A stretch of 64,000 nt of DNA from Streptomyces halstedii (GTDB lineage: Bacteria > Actinomycetota > Actinomycetes > Streptomycetales > Streptomycetaceae). Below, in pieces: positions 27,812 to 36,147 of this stretch (its first letter is position 1; every line of letters starts with the position of its first letter). Below the pieces are notes generated by a model. The model saw only the letters and a list, made by a program, of their open reading frames with translations. It had not been told where the DNA came from and ran no database searches. The stretch lies in assembly GCA_000720535.1 (NCBI GenBank), contig JOAZ01000018.1, positions 62,001 to 126,000 of the forward strand. Direction: 5' to 3'. Both the position numbers and the translations under genes were made by a program.

Positions 27812-28866
27812 CCCAGACCGTGCGCAGAGCGGCATGGAAGACCGGGTCGTGGACATCGACGTGGCCGTAGACCTCATCCACCATCGCCGCCGACGTCCAG
27901 CCGCCGGCGTCCCGGGCGATGAGCAGGTTGCCGTCGGCGGCGTCGAAACCGCGGACGTGAACGAGTGCCGGAAGGCATGGGGGCTTCACCAGCCCGAGCC
28001 TGGCGCGCCTCCCGGCCTGGCCGAGCATCCGCCGGGCCCCGACCGGCGCCCACGGTTGTCCGGTAGCGGCGCCGTGCAGCTGCACCAGGAGCATGCCGTG
28101 CCCGGCGCCGCGCGGGTGCTCGGTGGTGACGTACTCGAAGTAGGTGTGCACCATCGCCGGACTGACCCGCTTGATCAGCCCGCCTGTAACGATGCCGTGC
28201 TCGACCCGCCAAGGGCGCTTGCTCTTGGCCTCAGCCCGGTTCGGATTACCGGGCCGGTGGCAGACGTGCAGGTGAGGGGCCCGGCACTCGCCGCAGGCCG
28301 CGTTCTCCCGCAGATGCAGGTCGACCAGATGCAGCCCGCACAGCTCACCGATCCTCAAGCCCCCTTCGGTGCCAGCGGGTTGGTGGGCAGCGACGACTAC
28401 ACATGCCCGAGGAACGAACGGCGCCGGTCCACCCGCGACGGCAGCCGCGACTTGTCGAGCTTCTTGCCGAGTTCGCCGTTGATGCCGAGGGAGGACTGGT
28501 GCAGGTAGAAGCCCTTCAGGCAAGCCGCCGCGGTCGACAGCGCGGACCGGCCGTATGGGCGCTTCCCGACCCGCCACGGCTCGCCGAGCGGCATGCGGAC
28601 CTCGACGCCGACTATACCCATGTACCTTTCCAGATCCCGCAGTTGGACTGCGGCGAAGGCCAGGCACTCGCGCTCCAGCCACCACAAGTGGTCCACCAGC
28701 AGATACGCGTACGTCCTCTGCGTTCCCGAACCTCATGAAGACGCAGGAACCGGTCCGCCTCCGCATAGACCGTCCCCTCGGGCCACACGATCGTCCACGA
28801 CCGCCGCCCGTCCTTCCGCTCGATCTGCTGGACCCTCAAGTCCCCGACCACCACGTGTCGTGCCAC
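27798..28866 (-). pseudogene. TnpA-like tyrosine recombinase, frameshifted
   Basis: GTG 28866 follows GGAGGACAA and begins ARHVVVGDLRVQQIERKDGRR. Reading continues after a frame change near 28735 as DHLWWLERECLAFAAVQLRDLERYMGIVGVEVRMP...KGFYLHQSSLGINGE, and after another near 28395 as GLRIGELCGLHLVDLHL. It ends with the C-terminal catalytic part DAADGNLLIARDAGGWTSAAMVDEVYGHVDVHDP. Around 27960-28000 two compensating indels scramble the expected HAFRHSFTSA active-site segment. The total span equals about 356 codons, as for TnpA of Tn554. The stop region overlaps the TnpB start. Confidence 0.75.
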
Positions 28867-28976
28867 TTGTCCTCCGTACCGACTCCAGAACATGACAGAC
28901 GTCCCGGACACGGTCGGTAAACAAGCCAGGGACGTGCTGGTCACAGTCCCAGACGGACATCACGGGCAGGACTACC

Positions 28977-28990
28977 TGCGGTCGGTAACT
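28977..28990. repeat. Terminal inverted repeat, right end of the transposon
   Basis: CCTGCGGTCGGTAA is the mate of the left-end repeat, with one mismatch. The core CTCAAC at 28991-28996 follows, and then the nuclease gene resumes. Confidence 0.85.
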
Positions 28991-29201
28991 CAACGATGAC
29001 CGGCGCACCGTTCTCGTCAATCCCGAGCGAGTCGATCCGCCCGCCGTCAACGCAGTCGATCACATACTCGCTCACCAGGAACCGCACCCCCAGCATCGTC
29101 TCCTTGTGCGCCTCGATAAGGCTCTGCACATCCGCCTCGACGTCAGCAAGACGCGACGTGACCTCAGCCACTCCGCCTTTCGTCGTGTGGAACAGCTTCA
29201 C
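28991..29201 (-). pseudogene. PD-(D/E)XK-like nuclease, N-terminal part of a split gene
   Basis: GTG 29201 is preceded by GAGGAGGGGAGG and encodes 70 residues: KLFHTTKGGVAEVTSRLADV, IEAHKETMLGVRFLVSEYVI, and GGRIDSLGIDENGAPVIVE. The D-x(n)-E pattern in RIDSLGIDENGAPVIVE is the first half of a PD-(D/E)XK active site; the following YK lies at 22984 on the other side of the transposon. Past the junction the frame enters the element and reads LPTAGSPARD before a stop. Start and ribosome binding site are intact, so a short truncated peptide may still be made. Confidence 0.78.
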
Positions 29202-29584
29202 CCGACACCTCCCCTCCTCGGTTCGGAGATCATCAACGCCGAGCCGGTGTCCGTTGTCCCTCATTGCTGCATGGGGGCGGCGAATCTACGTGGGCAGTGA
29301 AGGAAGGAGGTGATCGGGCTGGGTCCGGTCTGTGCAACTTGACTTTGCACTGCCCGTCCGCGGCTGCGGGGATCGCGTCTTCCGAGCGCCACGGGCGGTT
29401 GGGGGCGCTGAAGACTACCCCCGCCATGTGTCATGGGGCAGTTGTCTGCCGTCAACAACGTTCGTGATCAATACACCTAGGCGTCCAGGTCCGCATCTGC
29501 GGCCGGGGTCGTGTCGTATGACGCAGGCACCGGCCCTGACAGGCTCGGCGCTTCGCCCCGCCCCCGGAGGCGGGGGGGGAGCGT
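29202..29584. other. Gap between nuclease start and LysR end
   Basis: About 380 bases hold the promoter side of the split nuclease gene and the terminator of the LysR gene. I see no credible gene; the overlapping frames are low in coding character. Confidence 0.5.
29556..29575. terminator. Short GC hairpin at the LysR end
   Basis: CCCCGCC (29556-29562) pairs with GGCGGGG (29569-29575) around a 6-nt loop, 10 bp past the LysR stop on its strand. Confidence 0.4.
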
Positions 29585-30442
29585 TCAGGTCCGCCCTGCC
29601 GCTTGGGCGGCGGCGACGACGAAGGAGGCGACCAGGCGACGGCGGTCGTCCTGTGCCCACGCGAGCACGAGTTCGTTGTTGGGCGCGTCGGTGACGGGCC
29701 GGTACACGAGGTCGGGGTGCAGGGGCTGCGCGAGCGAGCGGGGCAGTATCGCGATGGTGCGCCCCAGTTTGATCATCTGTAGGGCTTCGGCCAGATCCGT
29801 GACCTCGGGGCCCGGTTCGGTTTCGGGTGCTCCGGTCCAGCGCACGCCCTTCCAGCGGGGCAGTGTTTCCCGGGCGAGGTCGGCCATCGTGACCTGCGCC
29901 CGTGAGGCGAGGCGGTGGGGCGGCGGCAGGATCGCCACCCGCCCCTCGATCTTCAGGGTCTCGTGGTCCAGGCCGGTCATGTCGTCGAACGGCACGTACA
30001 GCAGCGCCAGGTCGGCGCGGCCGTCGCGGACGTAATCGGCCCGGTCGGTGGCGCCGCCGAAGACGATGTCCACCTGGCGGGCGTCGGGCTGGCCGGCGTA
30101 GGCGGCCAGGATGGCGGACAGCAGGTTCGCGTCGCCGCCGGGCTTGATCACCAGGCGCAGCTGGCTCTGCTGGTCGCCGGCCCGGCGGGCCTTCTCGGCG
30201 GCTGCGTCGACCGCGTTGAGCGCGTGCCGGCCGTGGTGCAGGAGGGCTTCACCGGCGGGGGTGAGACGAACGCTTCGGCTGGATCGCTCCAGCAGTTTCA
30301 CTCCGAGGCGGGCCTCCAGGCGCCGCACCGATTTGGACAGGGCCGGCTGCGCGATGGCCAGGCGGGCGGCCGCGTGGCCGAAGTGCAGTTCCTCGGCGAC
30401 GGCGACGAAGTACTCCAGCTCGCGCGTTTCCAGATCGGGCAT
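29585..30442 (-). CDS. LysR-family transcriptional regulator
   Basis: This 285-aa regulator has a typical N-terminal winged helix: LETRELEYFVAVAEELHFGHAAARLAIAQPALSKSVRRLEARLGVKLLER. An alpha/beta effector domain with DLALLYVPFDD and IAILPRSLAQPL follows. ATG 30442 was chosen from the family N-terminus; the frame is open for 13 more codons upstream. It is divergent from a two-gene unit (a Dabb-like small protein and an SDR), which it very likely controls in response to a metabolite of the SDR reaction. Confidence 0.88.
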   Translation of the reverse strand: MPDLETRELEYFVAVAEELHFGHAAARLAIAQPALSKSVRRLEARLGVKLLERSSRSVRLTPAGEALLHHGRHALNAVDAAAEKARRAGDQQSQLRLVIKPGGDANLLSAILAAYAGQPDARQVDIVFGGATDRADYVRDGRADLALLYVPFDDMTGLDHETLKIEGRVAILPPPHRLASRAQVTMADLARETLPRWKGVRWTGAPETEPGPEVTDLAEALQMIKLGRTIAILPRSLAQPLHPDLVYRPVTDAPNNELVLAWAQDDRRRLVASFVVAAAQAAGRT

Positions 30443-30537
30443 ACCCGCAAGCCTACTCCTCAACCTATTCCTCCATGGCATCGATCGAAAACGTATAGCT
30501 CTTGGACGTGCCCGGAAAGTGCCTGTTCACTGCAGTC

Positions 30538-30855
30538 ATGATTCACCACACGATGATCGTTTCGTTCGACAATCCGATTCCCGCTAGTGAGCTGGACCAG
30601 TATCTGAAGGAGTTCGAGGAGCTCATGATGGGCTCCGGTCTGGTCGAGTCGGTCGCGGCCCGGCACCACATTCGCGTCCCGGGTGACGACCATGCTCCGG
30701 TGGCGGTGGCCTCCGCGATCGTGCAGCTGCGCCTGGCCGACCTCGACGCCCTGAACGCCACGTTCAAGATGCCCGGGGCACTCGACCTCATCAAGCGCTG
30801 GCAGGCCCGTCACCCGTACAAGGCGATCTGGGTCAACCACGAGCCGCTGGCATGA
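30538..30855 (+). CDS. Small Dabb-like protein
   Basis: This 105-aa protein has the alternating strand/helix pattern of dimeric alpha-beta barrel (Dabb/stress-responsive) proteins: HHTMIVSFDNPIPASELDQYLKEFEELM and FKMPGALDLIKRWQARHPY. ATG 30538 is the best start by similarity to such proteins. It overlaps the SDR start (ATGA) and is divergent to LysR, so it is probably expressed with the SDR. Members of this fold act as small cyclases, decarboxylases or monooxygenases in some polyketide pathways, but nothing here fixes the role. Confidence 0.55.
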   Translation: MIHHTMIVSFDNPIPASELDQYLKEFEELMMGSGLVESVAARHHIRVPGDDHAPVAVASAIVQLRLADLDALNATFKMPGALDLIKRWQARHPYKAIWVNHEPLA

Positions 30856-31614
30856 GCAGCTACTCGGGCACAGCCGGTCTGGTGATCGGCGCCGGCAGCG
30901 GAATCGGGCGCACTGCCGCGCTCGATTTCGCCCGGCGTGGCGCCGCGGTCGCCGTCCTGGACCTGGACCGTGCCCGCGAGACCGTGAAGCTGATGGCCGG
31001 GGAGGGCGGTCGGGCCGAGGCCGTCGCCGTCGACATCGGCGACGAGGCGTCCGTCCGGCAGGCGGTGGCCCGGGTCATGGACGCGTTCGGCGGGCTCGAC
31101 TTCGCGGTCGACAACGCCGGAATCCCCTCACACAACCGGGTCCTCACCGACATGACGCTCCAGGAGTGGGAGCACGTGCTGCGGGTCAACGTGATCGGCA
31201 CCTGGCTGTGCATGAAGTATGAACTGCCCGCCTTGCAGCGGCGGGGCGGCGGGGCGGCGGGGCGGCGGGGCGATCGTCAACGTCGCCTCCAACGGCGGCC
31301 TGTACGCCATTCCCGCAGCGCCGGCGTACGTGGCCAGCAAGCACGGTGTTGTCGGTCTGTCCAAGGTGGCCGTCGGCTACGGCCCGGACAACATCCGGGT
31401 CAGCGCACTGTGCCCCGCGCTGACGAAGACAGCCATGTTCGACGGCGTAGTCGCACGGGCCGGCACGCAGATGGTCGCCCAGCAGCAGATGGTCGCCCAG
31501 CAGGAGGCCGTCACCCCGCCGCGCAGGCTGGCGGAGTCCGAAGAGGTCGCCGCCGCCGCGGTGTGGCTGTGCTCGCCGGAGGCCACCTACGTCACCACGA
31601 ACTGGGCCACCTGA
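30852..31614 (+). pseudogene. Short-chain dehydrogenase, out of frame through a tandem repeat
   Basis: The gene encodes an NAD(P)-dependent SDR with GAGSGIGRTAA near residue 13, DNAGIPS near 91, the catalytic Tyr/Lys in YVASKHG and a normal C-terminus (EVAAAAVWLCSPEATYVTTNWAT). Between 31238 and 31269 four perfect copies of GCGGCGGG shift the frame. With two copies the reading QRRGGGAIVNVASN would be continuous and give a normal 248-aa enzyme. A second, in-frame duplication (CAGATGGTCGCCCAGCAG twice, 31468-31503) adds six residues (QMVAQQ). As written the product is truncated or garbled after about residue 130, but repeat loss or gain could restore it. Confidence 0.75.
31238..31269. repeat. 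Four perfect copies of GCGGCGGG inside the SDR gene
   Basis: An 8-bp unit is repeated four times without mismatch, followed by a partial fifth copy (GCG). Since 8 is not a multiple of 3, each unit gained or lost changes the reading frame. Two or five copies restore the SDR frame; three or four do not. Confidence 0.9.
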
Positions 31615-32198
31615 TCTTGCACGGCGACACCAATCCGGGGGACATTACTCAACGCGCGCAGTCATCGCAAAGACGTCGGCTTCCGACGGCAGATTCGAAC
31701 TTGAGCCTGCTCAAGCAGAGTCAGACTCGCGCCTTGCGCTCATCCGCTCGGCGCCAGGCTTCTGCTCTGCTCGCGCAAGGCACTCACTCAACCTGCCCTT
31801 TGGCAGCGCCTCCTGCGGCATGACGTCCCGTGCCGCCAGGCCGTAGCAGCGTCACTTCCTGGGGAGAATCTGGGGAGTATCGACGGTCCTGGGAAGCGCC
31901 TGGGGAGAATCGACCGCGTAACGCAGCACGATCGCGAAAGACGCTGAAAGACTTATCCGCGCAGGTCAGGGGCGGGTACAGCCGCATCGATGCAGATCAG
32001 CGCCACCAGGTAGACGACTTCATGACATACGTGCCCAGGTCGTCGGCCTCGACGATCCCGGGAAGTGACCCGCCCTCCCGCAGGGGTGTGACATAGCGGG
32101 TCGCTACGACTTCTTCCAACACTTTCCCAGGCCACCTATCTCTTCAGCCTTACAATCCACGGACGACCTCTCCGGGGCGTAGAGGCAAAAATCACCGG
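31615..32198. other. Gap downstream of the integrase with integrase-tail remnant
   Basis: About 580 bases lie between the SDR end and the integrase end. CTGGGGAGAATCTGGGGAGT occurs at 31859-31878 and again at 32208-32227. The second copy encodes the last residues of the integrase (NSPDSPQ), so the first is probably a leftover end of a related integrase. A palindrome CTTGAGCCTGCTCAAG lies at 31700-31715. GCCTTGCGC near 31733 and GCGCAAGGC near 31775 form an inverted pair, as might be found at recombinase arm sites. No intact tRNA or clear attachment site was found. Confidence 0.45.
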
Positions 32199-33467
32199 TC
32201 AACGGCGCTGGGGAGAATCTGGGGAGTTTCGGCTGGCGAGCCGGTCTCCCCGCTCCCCAAGCAGACCGTCGATGGTGCCGCGCCCCTTGCTACCAGCTTC
32301 CGGCATGAAGTGAGCATAGTAACCGAGGGTGATCGCCGGCGAGGAGTGTCCGAGCCACCGAGCCAGGGTCACGACGGACTCTCCGGCTTCCAACATGATC
32401 GAGGCGTAGGTGTGCCGAAGCACGTGGAAACCGTCCTTCGGGGCCGCCGCCCACTGCCAGGCTTTCGCCCCCTCGGCACGTGGCGGGATGACTCCCGCCT
32501 TGGCCAAGGCGGGCTTCCAGGTATAGGTGTTCCATGTGTTCACCGCCACGGCGTTGCCGAAGCGCGTGGTGAGCAGCAGGGAGAACTTCTCCCCCTCCCC
32601 CTCCGGCTTCCCCCACGGCAGCTCTACCTCTACCGGCGGGAACGCTTCGATGTGACGCTTGAGTTCCTCGGCTACCGAGGGGGGCAGATCCACCGTGCGG
32701 ATCTTCTTCCCCTTCGGCAGGGCGAAGTAGAGCCTTCCGTGAATCGCCTGCACTTGGCGCCGAACGTGAAGCATGCCGCGTACATAGTCGACGTCCTCAG
32801 GACTCAGCCCGAACACCTCGCCCTGGCGGAGCCCGCACCCCAGGCCGACCACGACAGCGATCCTGTTCCGCTCGTTGATGGCATCGCGGACCCGCAGTGC
32901 CGTAGCCATCGACCACGCGTCGCGCCGCTCCCGCGGCGACTTGGGCCACCGCACAGATTTCGCGTGCATAGGGTTGCGCACGAGGCGCTTGTCGTCGACG
33001 GCCGCTTCCAGAATGGAGGAAAGCTCGGACAGGATGCCGCGCTGGTAGTCAACCGACAAGACTGTCGACTCCAGCTTGGTTATGAACGCCCGCAGATCCG
33101 TTGCGGCGATACTCCTGAGCGGAAGCTGACCCAGGTACGGGACGATATGGAGACGCGTTCTACGCTCCTGACCGTCCTTGGTTTTCGGAGCACCGCCTCG
33201 CCCCGGTGCCCAGTGCGTCGCGATGTAGTCGGCCAGCGTGATGGACCCGTCACGCGGGTCTACGAACTCACCTCGCTCCTCGTCCGTAGCGGCGCGGCGA
33301 AGCCACGCCTTGGCGTCCTCCAGCACGTCAAAGGATCGGTCTCGCACCCCAGGCACGCCGGCGACCTTGTACCGCTTGCCCTTACCGTAGCGAGCGGTCT
33401 TCTCCCTTCTCCCGGTGACCGGATCCTTCTTCTTTTTGAGCCAACGATCCTCGATATAGCCGGCCAA
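32199..33467 (-). CDS. Tyrosine integrase, pSAM2-like
   Basis: The 422-aa site-specific recombinase has an N-terminal arm-binding part (GYIEDRWLKKKKDPVTG), a core-binding domain (TLADYIATHWAPGRGGAP) and a complete catalytic domain. The catalytic residues are Arg in GLGCGLRQGEVFGL, the HVLRHTYAS box and Tyr in HSSPAITLGYYAHF. The start is a TTG at 33467 preceded by GAAAGGAAACAAAG. Unlike the other mobility genes in the window, it has no lesion and could be active. It lies downstream of its excisionase gene on the same strand, the normal order in actinomycete integrative elements. Confidence 0.9.
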   Translation of the reverse strand: MAGYIEDRWLKKKKDPVTGRREKTARYGKGKRYKVAGVPGVRDRSFDVLEDAKAWLRRAATDEERGEFVDPRDGSITLADYIATHWAPGRGGAPKTKDGQERRTRLHIVPYLGQLPLRSIAATDLRAFITKLESTVLSVDYQRGILSELSSILEAAVDDKRLVRNPMHAKSVRWPKSPRERRDAWSMATALRVRDAINERNRIAVVVGLGCGLRQGEVFGLSPEDVDYVRGMLHVRRQVQAIHGRLYFALPKGKKIRTVDLPPSVAEELKRHIEAFPPVEVELPWGKPEGEGEKFSLLLTTRFGNAVAVNTWNTYTWKPALAKAGVIPPRAEGAKAWQWAAAPKDGFHVLRHTYASIMLEAGESVVTLARWLGHSSPAITLGYYAHFMPEAGSKGRGTIDGLLGERGDRLASRNSPDSPQRR

Positions 33468-33519
33468 CTTTGTTTCCTTTCAGGAGGGAGCGAAACGGCT
33501 CGCGACAACCTTCGAGGCA

Positions 33520-33822
33520 TCAAGCACCGGGGTTACGTCGCAGCGGAGGTGTACTCAGCGGACTCAGAGCAGGGTTGGAGCGGGAGTCTGCGCTTTCCTG
33601 CTCATCGACCCAGGCGTCGAGAGCTGTCCGCCGATACATGACCCGGCCACGGGGGCCCAAGCGGAAGCTCGGCGGCCCTTGCCGTCGGTGCCGCCAGACA
33701 TAAAGCGTGTGCGGTGAAATGCCGAGGTACGCGGCAGCGTCCTTGACGCTGAGGAAGCAGGTCCGTACAGCGCTCGTGGGTTCGGGCACGGCCGGGGGGT
33801 CGAGCAATGGTCGTGTAGGCAT
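33520..33822 (-). CDS. Excisionase-type helix-turn-helix protein (Xis)
   Basis: This 100-aa protein has a MerR-like excisionase domain: FLSVKDAAAYLGISPHTLYVWRHRRQGPPSFRLGPRGRVMYRRTALDAWVDEQE, residues about 29-82. ATG 33822 follows CACAGGAAGTG. It lies immediately upstream of the integrase gene and would direct excision. It is intact. Confidence 0.88.
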   Translation of the reverse strand: MPTRPLLDPPAVPEPTSAVRTCFLSVKDAAAYLGISPHTLYVWRHRRQGPPSFRLGPRGRVMYRRTALDAWVDEQESADSRSNPALSPLSTPPLRRNPGA

Positions 33823-34682
33823 GGAGCACTTCCTGTGAGGGACGAAGCAAAGCGGGCCCCGGAGGCCCATGTCCGCTACGACTCCACCGCCAAGCACAGT
33901 CGGAGGCGAACACCTGAATAGTCCTGACCATCGCCGGTTTGGCTAACCGGTGATCGTCGGCTATGTTGCGCGCGCTGTGTCGGTTGAGATCGGCAGGAGC
34001 TCGGGGCAGCCTCGGTCATGAATCCATCCGGTACGAGCGCAGAGCCAGGGCCACGCCGTCCGCGACGAGCACCAGCAGACCGCCATCTACGAGGCGGTCA
34101 GATTTCGCGCCGCGAGGCGCTGAGAAATACCCGTTGCCCGGCCACATCCCTATTCGCGACCCCAGAGTGCGTCGCAATATGGGCGAGAATTGCGACGTCG
34201 TGGCATTAGCTTCGCTACAGCAGGTCCTCACCGAATAGGCCAGCCGAACAGACGCACACACAGAGTCCGGTAGAGTCCGCTTATCGGATAGCATAATCAG
34301 GCAGACAGACCCCCTAAGCAGCGCCAGAACGAGAGTCTCGCATGGTTGGAATTTCGGTCTTTCCGAGCCTTACTCGTCGAGCACCCCTCCTCTGACCTGG
34401 TATTTTCCGAGACGTTGTACGTTGACATGAATCCGCCCGAGGTTCCAGTCTTTTGCAATTGAATGTCGTCTGCCGTGAGCGAATGCCCGCAGCGGGGAGC
34501 CGCCCGCTTTGGGCACGATAAGAGATTTCCCGCAAACGGGCACCGGAGGGGTCATGGCCTGTATTCTCCGGTCGCTGTCCCCAAGTGCTGTGGTGTGGGA
34601 ACCGGAAGGGTTGGTCCAGGGCGGGCCGGAAAGAGGCGCTGGGGCCTCGGGAAAATCCCGCGCCCGCGTCTGCGGGTGCTAC
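33823..34682. other. Gap upstream of xis and of the orphan 444-aa gene
   Basis: About 860 bases with lower GC than the neighbours hold no gene I can support. CCGGTT (33934-33939) and AACCGG (33945-33950) form a short inverted repeat close to the xis promoter. The several frames crossing the interval lack codon bias. An attachment site or promoter region for the divergent transcription units is expected here but cannot be pinpointed. Confidence 0.45.
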
Positions 34683-36017
34683 ATGATGACGGGCATGCAC
34701 CTTCGTGACGAAGAGATATGGCGGGCGATCGACCAGGGCCTCCGGCCGATCGACTGGGCGGCGTGGTTCGGTAGCCCGGAGGGCGCCGACTACCTCACGG
34801 CCGCCGGTCATGCCGTGACCGAACGCGCGGTGGCCGGCCTCACCGCCTTCTTCGACAGCCGCTGGCTGCCCAGGGCCGTGAGTCCTTCCTCTGCCTCGGG
34901 TCGGACCGGCGACGCTTTCGTGGGTCTGGGCAGGTCCTCCCCGGTGTTGCAGTTCACGAGCGGAGCCGCGCCAGGAGCATGGGTGGAGGCGGTGAGGTGG
35001 TGGGCCGCGTACGCCTACCTGGAGAAGGTCCGGGTACGCGGACTGGCCACGGTCAAGCGGGATGCCCGCCAGGACGTCACTCTGTCTCGTTTCTTGCACA
35101 CCCAAACGCAGGCCCGGCTCGCACTCATGGGAGCGGCCCGAGGGCTCCCTGTCGAGTTGGAGCCAGCGAAGGACAGCGGTGGCCCCGGTGACGTCCGCAT
35201 CGACCGCGTCTTCATCGAGGTCGTCACCTTCGCCGAGGACCAGAAGTTCAAGGACTACGAGCGCTTCCGGAACGACTGCCGGATGCACCTCTTCGCCCTC
35301 GACAGGGGGCGTGAGATCCACTGGGAAGGCAACTTCCCTGAACACCTCAACGGCGACGACTTCGAGAGCTGGAAGAGGCGGGCCGCGGAGGCCGCTCAGC
35401 GGTGTGCGGAATCAGGGGACTCGATCGACGTACTCAGCAACGCCGGAAGGCGGCTGACCGTCCACCCCGGCAAGGCGCCCCTGGGCACCATCCTGTCTGG
35501 GGACACCGTGGAGAGCGACCAGGGCAGGAGGCTCCTGGGCAAGGTGCGCGGCAAGTGCGTCAAGACGACGGGAGCGGGCACGGCGTGGATTTGGGTCGAG
35601 GACCACAGCGGCCTCTTCCACTTCCCGACGCCCTTCGCCGAGATGTCGCTCGCCGCCAAGACCGATGCGCTCGCAGACCTGCTGGGGCCTCTGCTGGCGG
35701 AGTACGTCCACGTCGCCGGGATCGTCGTCTCGAACGGCGCCCGGCGATGCTTCCCACTTCCGCCGAACGAGGATGCGCTTCGCCCCGCCGCGCAGGGCTT
35801 CCGCCGGGGCCTGCCTCTCGACCGGGTTCGCGAAACGATCGTGATCCCCAGGAGGATCCTTCTGCCTGAACAGACCGCCCTGATTGCCAGGATGTGCGAC
35901 GCCGAAGCTGATTCGCTCGACTGGGCTCTGGGGGAACTCGGTGTGCCTGGGGGCGTAGCGTCGCTGGTGGCCAGCTCTTCGACGCCGCGGCGAGTCTCCC
36001 CGCTGTGGACACCGTGA
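34683..36017 (+). CDS. Unrecognised protein, possible PD-(D/E)XK-like centre
   Basis: This 444-aa protein starts at ATG 34683 (34686 or 34695 are alternatives). No family is recognised with confidence. A central segment has the look of a restriction-endonuclease-like core: helix ARLALMGAARGLPVELEP, then GGPGDVRIDRVFIEVVTF near residue 175, followed by a helix with FKDYERFRNDCRMHLFAL. A C-terminal part (LADLLGPLLAEYVHVAGIVVSNG) resembles a second alpha/beta unit. It lies next to an intact integrase/excisionase pair, a common place for accessory or anti-phage cargo. No neighbouring methyltransferase, helicase or partner gene was seen. Nuclease function is a hypothesis only. Confidence 0.5.
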   Translation: MMTGMHLRDEEIWRAIDQGLRPIDWAAWFGSPEGADYLTAAGHAVTERAVAGLTAFFDSRWLPRAVSPSSASGRTGDAFVGLGRSSPVLQFTSGAAPGAWVEAVRWWAAYAYLEKVRVRGLATVKRDARQDVTLSRFLHTQTQARLALMGAARGLPVELEPAKDSGGPGDVRIDRVFIEVVTFAEDQKFKDYERFRNDCRMHLFALDRGREIHWEGNFPEHLNGDDFESWKRRAAEAAQRCAESGDSIDVLSNAGRRLTVHPGKAPLGTILSGDTVESDQGRRLLGKVRGKCVKTTGAGTAWIWVEDHSGLFHFPTPFAEMSLAAKTDALADLLGPLLAEYVHVAGIVVSNGARRCFPLPPNEDALRPAAQGFRRGLPLDRVRETIVIPRRILLPEQTALIARMCDAEADSLDWALGELGVPGGVASLVASSSTPRRVSPLWTP

Positions 36018-36147
36018 GCCGGCCGAGCTGGTAGGGCGGCGCGTAGTTCGGCCTCGGCAGCGATCCTCTACTCACGGTCACGACGCCGTCGCGGAAGGAA
36101 CTCATCCCAAGCCCCCTGGGGCGACCCGCGTCGGCGTCCCGCCCTCT

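Larger units (their letters stand above)
22985..28990 (-). mobile_element. Tn554-type transposon, 6.0 kb, inserted in a nuclease gene
   Basis: The ends are TTACCGACTGCAGG (22985-22998) and CCTGCGGTCGGTAA (28977-28990), which are 14-bp terminal inverted repeats with one mismatch. The host gene is interrupted exactly between them. The outside flanks read CTCGACA on the left and CTCAAC on the right, so the same six-base core (GTYGAG on the gene strand) occurs at both junctions, as expected for tyrosine-recombinase transposons of the Tn554 family. The minus strand encodes tnpA, tnpB and tnpC in that order. The remaining 1.7 kb holds a TetR gene and a YqeB-like gene as cargo. tnpA and tnpB are frameshifted, so the copy is probably fixed. 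Confidence 0.85.

Noticed and set aside
23142-29201. Sequencing errors as sole cause of the tnpA/tnpB frameshifts
   Set aside because: Cannot be excluded, but cargo genes, tnpC and the long biosynthetic genes with similar GC are free of indels, which favours true decay.
31688-31720. TTCGAAC motif resembling a tRNA T-loop near the integrase
   Set aside because: The flanking bases do not form a T-stem or acceptor stem on either strand, so no tRNA or tRNA fragment can be supported.
35560-36105. Minus-strand frame starting MSSFRDGVVTVSRG after the orphan 444-aa gene
   Set aside because: Beyond its first 30 residues it is purely antisense to the orphan gene, and no family resemblance was found.
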